Shown here piece by piece: positions 33,233-43,769 of a DNA stretch of 64,000 nucleotides. A model generated the notes under the pieces. The model had not been told where the DNA came from. It was given only the letters and a program-made list of their open reading frames with translations, and did no database searches. The stretch is taken from contig JALQPE010001703.1 in assembly GCA_030407315.1 (NCBI GenBank), positions 54,868 through 118,867 on the forward strand, written 5' to 3'. The position numbers and the translations under genes were made by a program. How positions within the stretch are numbered: position 1 is the stretch's first letter; each line of letters begins with the position of its first letter. Source of the DNA: Asparagopsis taxiformis. Taxonomy: Eukaryota > Rhodophyta > Florideophyceae > Bonnemaisoniales > Bonnemaisoniaceae.

Positions 33233-34135
33233 CTACTCAACTGTGATGTAATCTTCACTACTATCCGGTACCTCATCGTCCGACTCAAAGTCGTGTGCGA
33301 ACTCGTAAGGTTTCGGCAGACGATTGGGGTCGTCACTCTGCACCGGTGCGTAGACGAGATCATTGACTAGCTCGGAAGAATCACGTACAGCCATGCTATG
33401 GACTCGAATGTGATGACCGTATTGTACTCCAGTCTTAGAAATTTTGTCCTTCACGAAGTCGTAATCCTGCCATCCCGCACCAGCGTGCTCTACGTCACCA
33501 CGAGTCACGAGAACAGAGAAGGGTGGAATCCAAACCAATTTTGGATGGAGATGGGGCCAGATAGCCAGGAAGGCATCACGAGGGGCGTTGAGGAAGGCAT
33601 GACTCCGCGGTCGTACCAGAATTGGGGACCCAACTGCACCAGTAGCTATGAAAGAATAGTCTGGGTCTGGTGCAGGGGTCCCACAATAGCGGTTCGGTTC
33701 CTCGCGTGGCGGTCCTGGGTACGTGAAGTCGAGATGCGGGATCTGACGAGTACAGTTGGAACCCGTCAGGAGCATCCGAAGTCCTGTCCTCCCAAAGCGC
33801 AGCTTGGAGCCTTTCTTGAATCCGTTCAAAGATGAAACGGAATCCTCCAAGTGCAACATTTCCGCTATAATTGCGAGGATGACATCCACGGAAACCTTGT
33901 CATGAGCCAGCGACATGGATTCCTCCCCGTCGAGGTCTTCAATGACAGCCGAGTGGGGGGTCATGTACCGCTGGCGAGACGCGCCACCCCGGGCATCCTG
34001 GGCAGCTGAACCGGAGTTCAGAATCGTGCCCCACGCCCCTTCCACATTGTCATCGAACTTTTGGGCAAACCCAGAGAGCAGTTCGTGGATTGCAGACCGT
34101 ACATCAGAAGCTCCTAGTATGTCTTCGAGGACGAT
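33233..34135 (-). CDS. 2OG/Fe(II) dioxygenase-like domain protein (family 1, right copy)
   Basis: Protein identical over its length to the left copy (1711-2613), with the same His-X-Asp, distal His and Arg. It is preceded in frame by the same TAA (34136-34138), so the stop predates the duplication or was copied with it. No ATG precedes the start of the domain. Confidence 0.65.
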   Translation of the reverse strand: MVLEDILGASDVRSAIHELLSGFAQKFDDNVEGAWGTILNSGSAAQDARGGASRQRYMTPHSAVIEDLDGEESMSLAHDKVSVDVILAIIAEMLHLEDSVSSLNGFKKGSKLRFGRTGLRMLLTGSNCTRQIPHLDFTYPGPPREEPNRYCGTPAPDPDYSFIATGAVGSPILVRPRSHAFLNAPRDAFLAIWPHLHPKLVWIPPFSVLVTRGDVEHAGAGWQDYDFVKDKISKTGVQYGHHIRVHSMAVRDSSELVNDLVYAPVQSDDPNRLPKPYEFAHDFESDDEVPDSSEDYITVE

Positions 34136-35074
34136 TTATCCATCGAAATCAATACTAGCCCTTGCCCGCTCCCAATAAACAATGCTCTCCTCGGATGTAC
34201 CACCAGCCGCGGAGTTGATATCCTCCCTGATCTCCTCCACCTCCCCACTCGTCATGATGAACCCAGAGCGGTGTTCAGGATGGAGCAGACCCGAAATTGA
34301 ACGCACGAACGTAGCAGCTTGGGCAAGCGTGGTCTGCTCCGTGAGAAAGGAAGGTGGCGGTGGCTGCTCGTCCTCATACCTGTGTACCCGAAACCCCTTG
34401 GAAGTCACCTTCGTCTTTGTAGGGGTTTCGCCGTCTTCTATCTCACCTTCACGCTCCTTTTCGCCAGATGAGGGTGGCTGTGCAGGAAGCGGAAGGGAGA
34501 CAGGGGGAGAAGACGGGCTACCGAGAGCGATGAGTTGCTCTGCGATAGCGGCACTTCTGGTCTTGGACCGAGTCATCCGAGTCGGAGGAGGAGTGGTCGG
34601 CTCTCTCCTCCTCTTTTCTCCCCGCCGCGGTGTTCCAGAGGCAGTTTTCTTGGCTGGTTCCCGGGATATGGGCGCCTTCCCTCCCATCGTACTCCGCGGA
34701 GCCTCACCGGTCTGCTTATCCTTTTCTTCAGCAGACTCGGTAGAGGACGCGTCCTTTTCGAAAGGATTGTACGCATCACCTTCCCACGCTTCTTGTAACG
34801 TGACCCCTGCAGGAGGGGTCCAAGAAGGGGGGTCATCCGGTTGACGGCCATCGTAGCACTCACGGGAGCAGACGAACACCATGTCTCGCTCACCGTTGTT
34901 GAGGTACTTGATGGGGATGAGGTGATATACTCGAGGATAGTCGCACAGGTTGTGTACTGGCTGAATGTTGCACGCTGTGCATTTGTGCACAGCGGCATAG
35001 CCGGCGAAGCGACAGTGTGATCCAAGCGAGCAGGGAAAGGGGCGTGGCGTAGTTTCATCGGGCGGAATGCGCAC
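34136..35074 (-). CDS. Cys/His-rich zinc-binding segment (family 1, right copy)
   Basis: Protein identical to the left copy (772-1710). Ends at the TAA shared by both copies. Here the upstream ParB frame is shifted by the 11-base homopolymer, so readthrough into this segment would need a frame change as well. Confidence 0.6.
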   Translation of the reverse strand: MRIPPDETTPRPFPCSLGSHCRFAGYAAVHKCTACNIQPVHNLCDYPRVYHLIPIKYLNNGERDMVFVCSRECYDGRQPDDPPSWTPPAGVTLQEAWEGDAYNPFEKDASSTESAEEKDKQTGEAPRSTMGGKAPISREPAKKTASGTPRRGEKRRREPTTPPPTRMTRSKTRSAAIAEQLIALGSPSSPPVSLPLPAQPPSSGEKEREGEIEDGETPTKTKVTSKGFRVHRYEDEQPPPPSFLTEQTTLAQAATFVRSISGLLHPEHRSGFIMTSGEVEEIREDINSAAGGTSEESIVYWERARASIDFDG

Positions 35075-35085
35075 AGAGCGTGAAA

Positions 35086-36711
35086 CTACTGTCCCCCCAC
35101 CACCCCCCTGCGGTTGAGAAGCTTCAACCGAGGTTTCGGGGTTCTGCTGTTCCGTGGCGATAGCAGAGTCGGGAACAGCGGGGGGGGGGGTGAGTCGGGT
35201 TGTGAGGGGGAAGGGGGAGGGGGAGGAGAGTTGGGCTTCGAGGGGGAAGGGGCGCGGGCTGTTGAGTCCGGCTTGGCTTGGGAGTCAGGAGGAGAAATGT
35301 CCATCGGATTGATTTCGTCCTCAGGAAGGGGTTGTGAGGGAAGGGGAACGGGGAGAGGTTCCATGATATTCTCCCCGAATTGGGTCGGAGAGCGAGCCTG
35401 CCGAGTCACCTGTGATGGTGACTTCGGAGGAGTGGCTGATGCCACAGGGGCAGGAGCAGGAACGCTCTCTGCCGCTTTCTCGCTCTCCTTCCCCACATCT
35501 TTTGCGCCTTGACTGGCCGCAGTGGCAAGCACTGCATCGCCAGATGCTCCGGGAGGAGGGGGCGGAGTCTCACGATCCGGTGCAATGTTGAAACGTTGCA
35601 GGATGACGGTTCGGAAATCTTCTCGGCGACGCTCGTGGTTCTTCTCCTGTTTTGGCACAGGTTCTTCTTCATATTGAACCATGCGCTTGAACACGGATTT
35701 CCAGGTCGGGACCATGTCCGTTCCATCCGGTTCGAGGTCCTCCAGGTCTGCCAGCTCGTCCGTAGTCATCCCAACCTTGGGTGCGACTTCACGGATTACC
35801 AGGTAGAAATCTCTGATGTAATTGAGATACACCCTGAGCTGGAGACCTGGGATGCGACCAAAGGACTGGAGCAATTTCACAGAGCGGTAGTGAATGCACC
35901 TAACCATCAGCTCACTGGCACGGTCCTCAGCCTTTGTGAACGCGGTGTCCTTCAGCACTAGAAGGCTGATTCCAACCTCATTTTCCTTCCTACCAGAGGC
36001 CATCTTGTACGCCTCGTACGTGCGTGGTGAACGTCTCATGTTCAGAGCCACATTGACGATAGACGTCACCGTACTCTTCCTGAGTATGCTACTGAAGTGA
36101 CGCTGGAAGAACCAGTTGCACAGCTGCGAAGCTGTCATACTGGAGAGTTTCCTTTCCCCTTCCTTCGCGTACGTCAAGTTGCAGTTGTATATGCTGATGA
36201 TAGCATGAATACGGTCGCGGATGGTGGTCGGTAAAACCGTGTGCACCAGTTCGTTCAGCCGCTGACTCAGGTAGAGCACGTCTTCCATTGTCATGGCTTG
36301 TCCATCTGGCCTGAACGCTTCCTGAACAGGAACGCTGTCCACAATAGAAGCCAGACGTTCAACTCCTTCCGCTTTGGATCGGACAAGAGCGCCACGACGA
36401 TGGAGACCATCCGCGATGTAGAAGCGTGTTTCGTCGGACTCGTGGGCTAGACCAACGACAGTCACGGAGCCCACGGAAGAGGTCTGAAAGCCTTCAAGAA
36501 CCATCTTCTGAAACAACACATCTACATGCGACTCATCAACCTCGCGCGATGTTTCTTCCGTGACATGAATGTCCGCAATCGGAAGTGTCATCTGCCGGAA
36601 CTCGTAGTTCGCAAGCGTGCTACCAGCCCGGGGCATCGCGGGGACTGTCAGCTCCCGAGCTGGAGCGCGGGAAGATGCAGCTGCGAGACGAGAGCGTTGA
36701 CGATGAGACAT
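35086..36711 (-). CDS. ParB/Srx-like domain protein, full N-terminus (family 1, right copy)
   Basis: ATG 36711 (a TTG at 36732 is also in frame) gives about 541 residues. The ParB/Srx-type domain is at about residues 30-120: a TLPIADIHV strand, a helix with HVDVLFQKMVLEGF, and the signature IADGLHRRGAL, matching the GxHR-like box of ParB N-terminal domains and related nucleases. A helical middle and a Pro/Ser-rich tail follow. The tail is read through an 11-base G run on the plus strand (35180-35190); the left copy has 12, so this C-terminus is out of frame and ends at a stop 34 codons on. ParB folds bind DNA and some hydrolyse CTP or act as nucleases; which applies here is unknown. Confidence 0.7.
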   Translation of the reverse strand: MSHRQRSRLAAASSRAPARELTVPAMPRAGSTLANYEFRQMTLPIADIHVTEETSREVDESHVDVLFQKMVLEGFQTSSVGSVTVVGLAHESDETRFYIADGLHRRGALVRSKAEGVERLASIVDSVPVQEAFRPDGQAMTMEDVLYLSQRLNELVHTVLPTTIRDRIHAIISIYNCNLTYAKEGERKLSSMTASQLCNWFFQRHFSSILRKSTVTSIVNVALNMRRSPRTYEAYKMASGRKENEVGISLLVLKDTAFTKAEDRASELMVRCIHYRSVKLLQSFGRIPGLQLRVYLNYIRDFYLVIREVAPKVGMTTDELADLEDLEPDGTDMVPTWKSVFKRMVQYEEEPVPKQEKNHERRREDFRTVILQRFNIAPDRETPPPPPGASGDAVLATAASQGAKDVGKESEKAAESVPAPAPVASATPPKSPSQVTRQARSPTQFGENIMEPLPVPLPSQPLPEDEINPMDISPPDSQAKPDSTARAPSPSKPNSPPPPPSPSQPDSPPPPLFPTLLSPRNSRTPKPRLKLLNRRGVVGGQ

Positions 36712-37171
36712 GTTTGTGGGTGGGATAAACAAGCTCTTGAACTCTGAATGGTGTATAGAGGTGAAGTGGGCACGAAAAGGGCAGGGAGTGAAGAGAAAGA
36801 GAGGGCACGGGAGAGCAAGGATTGAAGAGAGAGAGAGAGGGATGGGACACTGTCACTGTGGGGAGACAGATGGATGCAAAGCGGGAGAAGCAGAGAGAGA
36901 TGCGAAGAGCGAAGCTTGGAAAGCAGGGGGAGTTGGGTTGAAGCAGGGAGATGCACGATCTGAATTGCCTTTGAGGTGCTGGAGTACTACAAGGAGTAGT
37001 AGATGAGTAGCAGAGAAGAGTGACAGGAAATCGTGTAGACGTAACGTTTGGAAGGTTAACTGAAGGGGTGCGAATAAATTCGCGCCCACGCGCCAAAAGA
37101 CTCACCGGTTGCGTTCAAATCAATCAGTACCCAATGAACAGTCGTGAAGAGAGTACAAGAAGGGGCGTGAA
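36712..37171. promoter_or_regulatory. Upstream region of the ParB-dioxygenase gene with a purine-rich strand
   Basis: The 450 bp before the start are strongly polypurine on the plus strand (GAGAGAGAGAG near 36828), so polypyrimidine on the coding strand, as often seen in eukaryotic promoters. No TATA box is clear. Promoter role is inferred from position. Confidence 0.4.
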
Positions 37172-37985
37172 ATTTGGTAATTTTTGTGCCCAAAAAATTA
37201 CCAAATTTTAGACCCATCCGGCGCCCACCTGTTCCAGATTTGGACAACCGCTCCTGCCCCAGGCTACGTCAAGTTCATACATTCCATGCTTTACTGATGT
37301 TTCTAAACATTCCAAATGCTACGCTGCTTCGCTGGATGGTCGTTGACGAACATTGACGGCGCATTGCAGCTCTGTTCAAAACCGAACCGGTATTACCATG
37401 ACGTGCATCTATGTCCGTCTACTTCTCTCCTCATACAATCTTGAATATCTAGTCATCGTGATGCATCCAGACAGTTGTGCACCAATAGTCGATAAACATA
37501 ATTGCACTGAACTATAGAAGGTGCTGCCCACGTGGTGCTTACTCGTGGTGGTGAGTGTCCCATGGCATAAGGTCGCTGGTACAAAGTAGGACGGAGTACG
37601 AGCCATACGGTCACTACGAGTGGGGCATAAAATTTGGTAATTTTTTGGGCTGGTCTGGCGACCGTCTGCACCAGATTTGGACAACCGCTCCTGCTCCACA
37701 TTTCGTCTAGTCGTCGCATTCGATGCTTTAATGATATATGTTTCTGAATATTCCGACGGTGTTCGTCGTAGTACATTGAGACTGTTGTGCACCAGCAGTC
37801 CAGAAACGTATTTGAAAGGAACTATAGAAGGTGCTGCCCACGTGGTGCTGACCGATGGTGGTGAGTGTTTCATGGAATATGGACGGGAGCACAAAGCAGG
37901 GCGGTGTACGAGCCATACGGTCACTACGAGTGGGGCATAAAATTTGGTAATTTTTGTGCCCAAAAAATTACCAAATTTTAGACTA
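37172..37985. repeat. Deleted hairpins and spacer units (family 1)
   Basis: At 37172-37208 the hairpin has lost its centre, leaving AATTTGGTAATTTTTGTGCC and its complement. A full spacer unit follows (to 37628). A half hairpin is at 37629-37651, then a strongly diverged spacer (37652-37938) and a second centre-deleted hairpin (37939-37984). This is the outer edge of the right cassette. Confidence 0.8.
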
Positions 37986-38017
37986 GTCTGGAACTTCTCC
38001 GTGCCACTCCATGGAGT

Positions 38018-38137
38018 ATAGTGTTTGCACTGAGTGCTCTGTCTGCAGTTGCGAAGCTGCAAGAAACACTGTCGAGTAGTGAAGGAGAGGCATCTCCTTC
38101 ACTACTTGACAGAGTTTCTTGCTAAGTAAACACTATA
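38018..38137. repeat. Foldback hairpin with 30-bp inner arms
   Basis: Inner arms 38059-38088 and 38093-38122 pair with two mismatches around a GGCA loop. Outer words TATAGTGTTTGC and GTAAACACTATA are also inverted. Probably a small foldback element. Confidence 0.75.
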
Positions 38138-38418
38138 GGATGAATTACGATTCTGGTAAAAACTATGTCATTCTTTGAAGTTTTCAGTCTTCATGTATAC
38201 TCAGTACTTTGCACTATTTCCTGGCTTCCATGGAAATAGAGAACATGTTCTCTGCAACGACTGTAACGGTCAGCTCTGAGATCTCCCCTTTCAATTTCGT
38301 TCTTCTACAGATTGATAGACTATAGAGATTTGTATCCTCATAATATAGAGGCGTACAGCGTTTCCCTCCCTTCCAAACAGCTGTTTGCACCTAGGTGCTA
38401 CCTCCAGGTTATCGAGAT

Positions 38419-39828
38419 ATGGCTAGACCGAGAAAGTCTAGGAATGGCCCGAGGCTCCGTTTCAACTATGTAGCCCCTGTCCGCAATCGGACTAGACGCT
38501 CGACATCCAGAACAGTCTCAAATCCTTTTGCCGTTCAGGAAATGGACTGCAATACACCAGAAACCCATCATCCTCGCCCGAAAACAGAGTATGGTAGCAC
38601 TTCGAACCCTCCCCATGCTCCCATAGCTACCAATTCCCAGACCCCAGATCCAGATCCAGTCTTCACAGGATATCTTCAGACCTGGGAGCAATTCTGTGGA
38701 TACCACCCTCCCTTTGACGTACGCCAATAGTGGGCAGCAGAACAATATACTCTCAAGTATACTTCTGGAACAATTGTTCCAGAAGTTCAAAAAGCTTGTA
38801 TTACTCCTAGCGACGATGATATTGTACTATCCTCCGGCAGAGACCCCGTCACTTCTGCTGCGACAGTTCCTAAACTGTGCCATCCCGCTGCTTCCGACCA
38901 TCATGAGAACGTCACCGCAACAAACGACTCCGATTCGGATGACAACGACCTGTTTCTACAGGAGGAGGCAGAAGCGAAGCTCCTAATCTCTTCTCACTTT
39001 ATCATGAACACGTCCAATCCAGACAAAGCTCGCAATTACATGACAGAATGGACAACGTTGTACGCTGTCGCCAAACTGACAGGGTCGACGAAATGCACCG
39101 CAGCAAACCTTCAGGAAGATCGCGTGTTGTTCGATTTCGCTAGACAAGGTTCCACGAACAAACACGTTCAGCGAAGTCTACCCCATTATTCGACAATTAT
39201 GCGGAAGGTAAGACCGTGGCTGTTCTTCAACGCATGGTTACGTTCGGAAACCGTATACTTCCCTGTAAACGCAGAGCGTAGTGCAGCTCGTGTTGCCTCT
39301 TCTGCAATTCTACGAAGAAGCAAGGTCGAACAAAACAAAGCTAGTTAATCAGCACCTGTACTTATCGTTCCACCAAGCGAATATGCACGAGCAGACATTA
39401 CTGCACCACATATATTCGACCTTGCGTGGCGTGATAACACACAATTGGATGCTTCCGACTCGGATGACATACTAAGTTTACATGGTAACGTGTGCAAGTC
39501 GAAGCTAGGAAAATTCAGAGAGTACTCATTAAAAGGACAAAACTACACGATGAGGGCGGAGGCGGTAAAAGACGGCCTTCCCGTTTCTGCTTTCGGTGGT
39601 AGTATTGTGGAACTGCATGTCACATCAGGGCAGCACGCCTCTTCTCTAGATCCTACTCTCAGTTCTGTCATACCACGGAGTGGTCTGCCCTGGTGGGGTC
39701 GTGTCGACATCCTATTGGACGACCCCGGTTCGGGAATAACCAATGGAAACAGCCTCGCTGTACCTCAGACCAGTGAGGGAGAGGGACCCATTGGGACAAC
39801 TAAAGACCCCACAAGGGGCAAATTTTAA
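38419..39828 (+). pseudogene. Unknown 470-codon frame with two in-frame stops
   Basis: ATG 38419 opens a basic N-terminus (ARPRKSRNGPR). A single frame runs to 39828 and is interrupted only by TAG 38728 (after CAA) and TAA 39346. The middle has an acidic stretch (NDSDSDDNDLF) and a helical region (KARNYMTEWTTLYAVAKL); a second DASDSDD motif lies after the TAA. About 22 stops would be expected by chance, so it was coding until recently, or the stops are read through. I recognise no domain; a gag-like or transposon accessory protein is possible. Confidence 0.5.
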
Positions 39829-41462
39829 CTAAGCTGACTCAGCTAACTTTACACTGTAACACTAACAGTCGGTGATCTCGCGGGCTCCCGCAGTCGCCAT
39901 AATCAGGGATCTGATTGGTGCACATAAGGATATTTATTCCTAACTGTCTACCTACCCTAACTGTTTACAGTAACTTAGACTAGTATAAAACGCCTCTGGA
40001 TTAGCCAGAGTGCTTAACCTTTTAGAGGTAACGTAAACTCACGTGGAATTTACGACTCCACTGAACAGTGTTTGCATCGCTCTTTTCTATCCTTCTAGGA
40101 CGAATTAGCTTTAGCTGTACAGCTCGACGGGTTACGTCTTTCGCTCCATCAATACGCACTTCGTGCGTGAGCACCCCCAACCTTCACCCGGTATTACCGG
40201 CAGACCTTCGGGGTATACTCGCTATTGGCGGTTGACGCAAGATTCGCTTGCTCTACCACACTACCGAGGCTCGGGACACCTGTAGGGTGGTATTGCCGCT
40301 TTGCGGATTTTCTACCTACTACATTGGTCTCTCGACCTAGAATCTTACCGTCATCTTAGCCGACCGGCGACACACCGAAACCACTCAAGAAGAGTAAACT
40401 CGTCGTTAGACATGAGCTCATTGAACAAGAGTAGAAGTGATGCCATCGGACAAGTCTCCGGAACATTCTGACTCCGAGTCAGACCCCATCGGGGGAGGTT
40501 CAACCCAAGAATTCGTCACTGAGGAAGGAGTCTTCCGACTTATGCATGAGTATGCAGATGTTGAATCACTGCAAATAGGCCTCGAAGGCCTAATTCCGTG
40601 AGAAAACTTTGACTCTCGATTTCTCTATGAAGGAGTGCTCTGAGCGCTCCGAAACCTATCTCATTGTATTCAGCATCACCGAATTAGTCGGGTAGCAACT
40701 TCTCCGGGGCTCTTACGACACTCCATTACGGAGTAACTAGCCTCAGAAGTTTTAATTTGTTTGTCATAATTCAAATTAGTAATTAGAAATGCTAGGACGA
40801 GTTGAGGTCCTGGCACTGGGAAAAATGTTATGATATATGTACACGTGGCGATGGCATGATAGAAATCACACGTGTACCAGATTGGCAGGTGGTGATGGCA
40901 ACGACAGACTGTCTGGACAAACCAAGAACAGGCTGTCCGACTCACCGTTGGCGCATCTCGCCAGTAGTAGAAATAATCTGGTGAGCTCGCAATTTTTAGT
41001 AAACACTGGTAAGCGACCATTTTGATTCTCACAGGTTATGGGCCCAGCACGCTTTCGTGGTCGTTTCAATTTTATTTTGACGCAGTGGTGAGTAATTTCG
41101 CCGGCGCGCGCGAACATATATTTCCAGCAGCCCTCGCTCCTCGCTCATTTTGCGTTACTCGGTACCCACGCTCTCCGCTCGTTGCGTGCTTCTCCTCTCG
41201 CTCGCTCGCTCGTATTGCCCATTCTTCCCGCGCGTTCTTACTCGTTTCTTTCTGCGCGTTCCACTCCGCCTCGCTCCCCGGCGCCTGTACGCCTCGCTCC
41301 GCTCGGCGCACTCCGGACGAAACTTTTCTGTCATCTTGACATCAATTGTCAACTATAACTGTCACATTGACACTGTGTCATCACTACAGGTGACATCCTG
41401 GCAGTTTGCGACATACTTGGAATATCTCAAGACACTTGAGGCAACTCAAAGAAAAAAGTAAT
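39829..41462. other. 1.6 kb without a recognisable gene
   Basis: Contains small hairpins (GCACTTCGTGC at about 40148, AGGCCTCGAAGGCCT at about 40578) and a pyrimidine-rich stretch (41150-41320). No coding frame with support. Confidence 0.5.
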
Positions 41463-41541
41463 ACGGCGTTCCGTTGGGGACTCGAACGCACGACCAATAA
41501 TTTTTGGTCTGCACAGTATTAACGACTGAGCAACTGGGCTG
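41463..41541 (-). other. tRNA-like sequence (pseudo-tRNA or SINE head)
   Basis: On the minus strand, TTGCTCAGTCGTTAA resembles an A box and CGTTCGAGTCC a B box, about 45 nt apart. Between them GACCA...TGGTC can pair, but with an 8-nt loop, and the T stem does not close. Not a functional tRNA gene. Confidence 0.4.
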
Positions 41542-41764
41542 TTTTTGCCCAACCTATTGGATCTACCGGCTGCTTCTATCTTGGCTCGTCTAAACCTTTC
41601 TCAACTCGGTTCTGCTCTTGTAAGTCAGCAACCTTGTCCTGATCGGTATAGCATTATAGCCTTCACTACACATCAACTAAAATACATTGGTTTTCGTTTC
41701 ATCAACTCTATCAAAAGTACGTTAATACCTTTCATCTTTCGGTCATTTTCAAGGTTTAGACCTT

Positions 41765-42165
41765 AGTAAGATCGGTATAACTCCTAACCTTTCGCCTTTA
41801 CTTCTCCTGCAGTGTCTAGCAGTGACGAAGAAGATCGTGTTCAGCCACGACTTGAAGAACCTCGTCCAAGGCTTCGCCGGGAAGGAGAATCTCTCCGCGA
41901 TCGCGTCTTCCGGAAGGCTTATAGCATTGCCGAGAGGAGAGATAACAAGACGAAGTACGCTGCGCACAAGGACGCGAATCGCTCTAGGTGCAAAGATTGC
42001 AACGTTTATCTCAATTCTGCCGAGTCGAGGGTCGCTCATTACAACGGCGCAAGACATAAAAAGACAGTCGAACGTCTTAAAGAAGGAGGTCTAAAGGTTT
42101 GCCGACCGTGTGGAGTCATCGTCCGCACGAAACACTACGGTGTTGGGAATGAAAAAAGACAGTAA
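41765..42165 (+). pseudogene. U1/matrin-type C2H2 zinc-finger protein, 3' end cut by a CACTA-type end
   Basis: If the intron 41766-41812 is removed, A41765 joins TG to give ATG followed by TCTAGCAGTGAC. The product has an acidic Ser start, an Arg/Glu-rich middle and a finger CKDC-x12-H-x5-H (CKDCNVYLNSAESRVAHYNG and RH) followed by a CRPC pair, the layout of RNA- or dsDNA-binding U1/matrin fingers. No unspliced in-frame ATG exists before the finger. The frame then enters the transposon terminus at 42133 and stops 11 codons later, so the natural C-terminus is lost. Confidence 0.6.
41766..41812 (+). other. Predicted 47-nt intron splitting a start codon
   Basis: Donor GTAAGA, branch-like CTAAC, pyrimidine-rich tract and acceptor CTGCAG. 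Splicing would create the ATG of the zinc-finger gene. A competing donor GTAAGT at 41620 with the same acceptor (193 nt) gives no start codon in frame. Confidence 0.55.
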
Positions 42166-42498
42166 ATTTACTGTCTGAGACAGTAAAAATTACTGTCTGG
42201 CCAAGACAGTGCGCGGAGACAGTAAAATTTACTGTCTGGAAATTTCAGAATACTGCTGCAGCAATAAACTGGCACGAAATCTGGACAGTACCAAAAACAG
42301 TAAAATTTACTGTCCAGAACAGTAAATTTTACTGTCCGGAAGTGTTGCCGCCAGACAGTATGTGCAGACAGTACATTTTACTGTCTGAGGCAGTGCATTG
42401 TATTGTATTACTGCACTGTCTGGGTAAATCTGTAGACAGTAGTGTAGATAGCAAATTGTATTGTCTGCGGGTAGTACCGTGTATTGGTTCACAACACT
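42133..42498 (+). mobile_element. CACTA-type transposon end, left terminus
   Basis: CACTACGGTGTTGGGAATG followed by ACAGTAAATTTACTGTC motifs; inverted near-identical copy of 22620-22984. The inner border coincides with loss of similarity at 42498. Confidence 0.7.
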
Positions 42499-42627
42499 CG
42501 TCTGTGTTTTCGGAAGTGGACGCGGACGTCCAGTCTCTCTAGTACGGGTCCTAGTCGGCCCCGAGATTTACTAGAACAAATGAACGTCCGCGTCCAAAAA
42601 AAAAATAAAAATTTTTTGGATGCGGCC

Positions 42628-43186
42628 GTCCACTTTCTCTAGTACATATGGCGGAATACTAGGGCCCGACATCCACTTTCTCTAGTACATATGGCGGAAT
42701 ACTAGGACCCGACATCCACTTTCTCTAGTACGTTTGGCGGAATACTAGGACCCGACATCCACTTTCTCTAGTACATATGGCGGAATACTAGGACCCGACA
42801 TCCACTTTCTCTAGTACATATGGCGGAATACTAGGACCCGACATCCACTTTCTCTAGTACATATGGCGGAATACTAGGACCCGACATCCACTTTCTCTAG
42901 TACGTTTGGCGGAATACTAGGACCCGACATCCACTTTCTCTAGTACATATGGCGGAATACTAGGACCCGACATCCACTTTCTCTAGTACATATGGCGGAA
43001 TACTAGGACCCGACATCCACTTTCTCTAGTACGTTTGGCGGAATACTAGGACCCGACATCCACTTTCTCTAGTACATATGGCGGAATACTAGGACCCGAC
43101 ATCCACTTTCTCTAGTACATATGGCGGAATACTAGGACCCGACATCCACTTTCTCTAGTACATATGGCGGAATACTAGGACCCGAC
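42628..43186. repeat. 43-bp satellite, 13 units
   Basis: Exact 43-bp period from 42628 (first unit GTCCACTTTCTC) to 43186; the repeated core is ATCCACTTTCTCTAGTAC then GGCGGAATACTAGG. Units differ mainly at CATAT versus CGTTT; units 3, 7 and 10 carry CGTTT. A related diverged stretch with GCGGACGTCC and TACTAG words precedes it (42515-42627). Confidence 0.95.
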
Positions 43187-43315
43187 ATCCAGTATACAAT
43201 ATATCAGCGAAAACCGGGAGGGAAGAAATTACAGCGGATGGTAAATTCAGGGCCCATATCGGACCGTATTTTATTCTCTCATTTAGGAAACTGCTCGTAT
43301 ACAATACGTCTCTCT

Positions 43316-43411
43316 AGAATAGGGAATACATATCTGGTCAGAATAGGAAATAAATACCCGGTTAGAATAGGAAATAAATACCCGGTTAGAATAGGAAATA
43401 CGTATCCAGCC
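43316..43411. repeat. 24-bp tandem repeat, four units
   Basis: AGAATAGGAAATA-type units begin at 43316, 43340, 43364 and 43388, with a fifth partial at 43412. They translate to a repeating IGNKYPVR in one frame, but I see no gene around them. Confidence 0.9.
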
Positions 43412-43769
43412 AGAATACAAAATACCTGTCAGCATATCGTCGATCACCCATCTCCCTCACTATCGCGTTCTCCCTACCATCCGAACGCCATGCACCACCA
43501 TCCGCACATACTGCAAGAACCCTCACGACCTAGATTACAAAAAATACGCTCCTTCCCAATACCATCCCCGCTTTCCTCGACACCACCCCAGCCCATTAAA
43601 TCATCAAGACATCAAACACGAACATGGTCAGCAAAATCTTACACCACTTGAAACGCACTCTCACTTCTATCGTATGCCCCAAAATATACACATACCAGAA
43701 ACACCTCACAGCTTCATTCCCCATCTTCCTACATCCCTTCTTCACTCTCCTTCAGTCCTGCCGTTCCTG

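Noticed and set aside
1..39828. Reassigned stop codons (alternative genetic code)
   Set aside because: Long intact frames (1012, 1065 and 761 residues) contain no internal TAA, TAG or TGA, so the standard code holds.
43238..43651. Protein with IGNKYPVR repeats
   Set aside because: Reflects the 24-bp tandem repeat; flanking sequence does not look coding.
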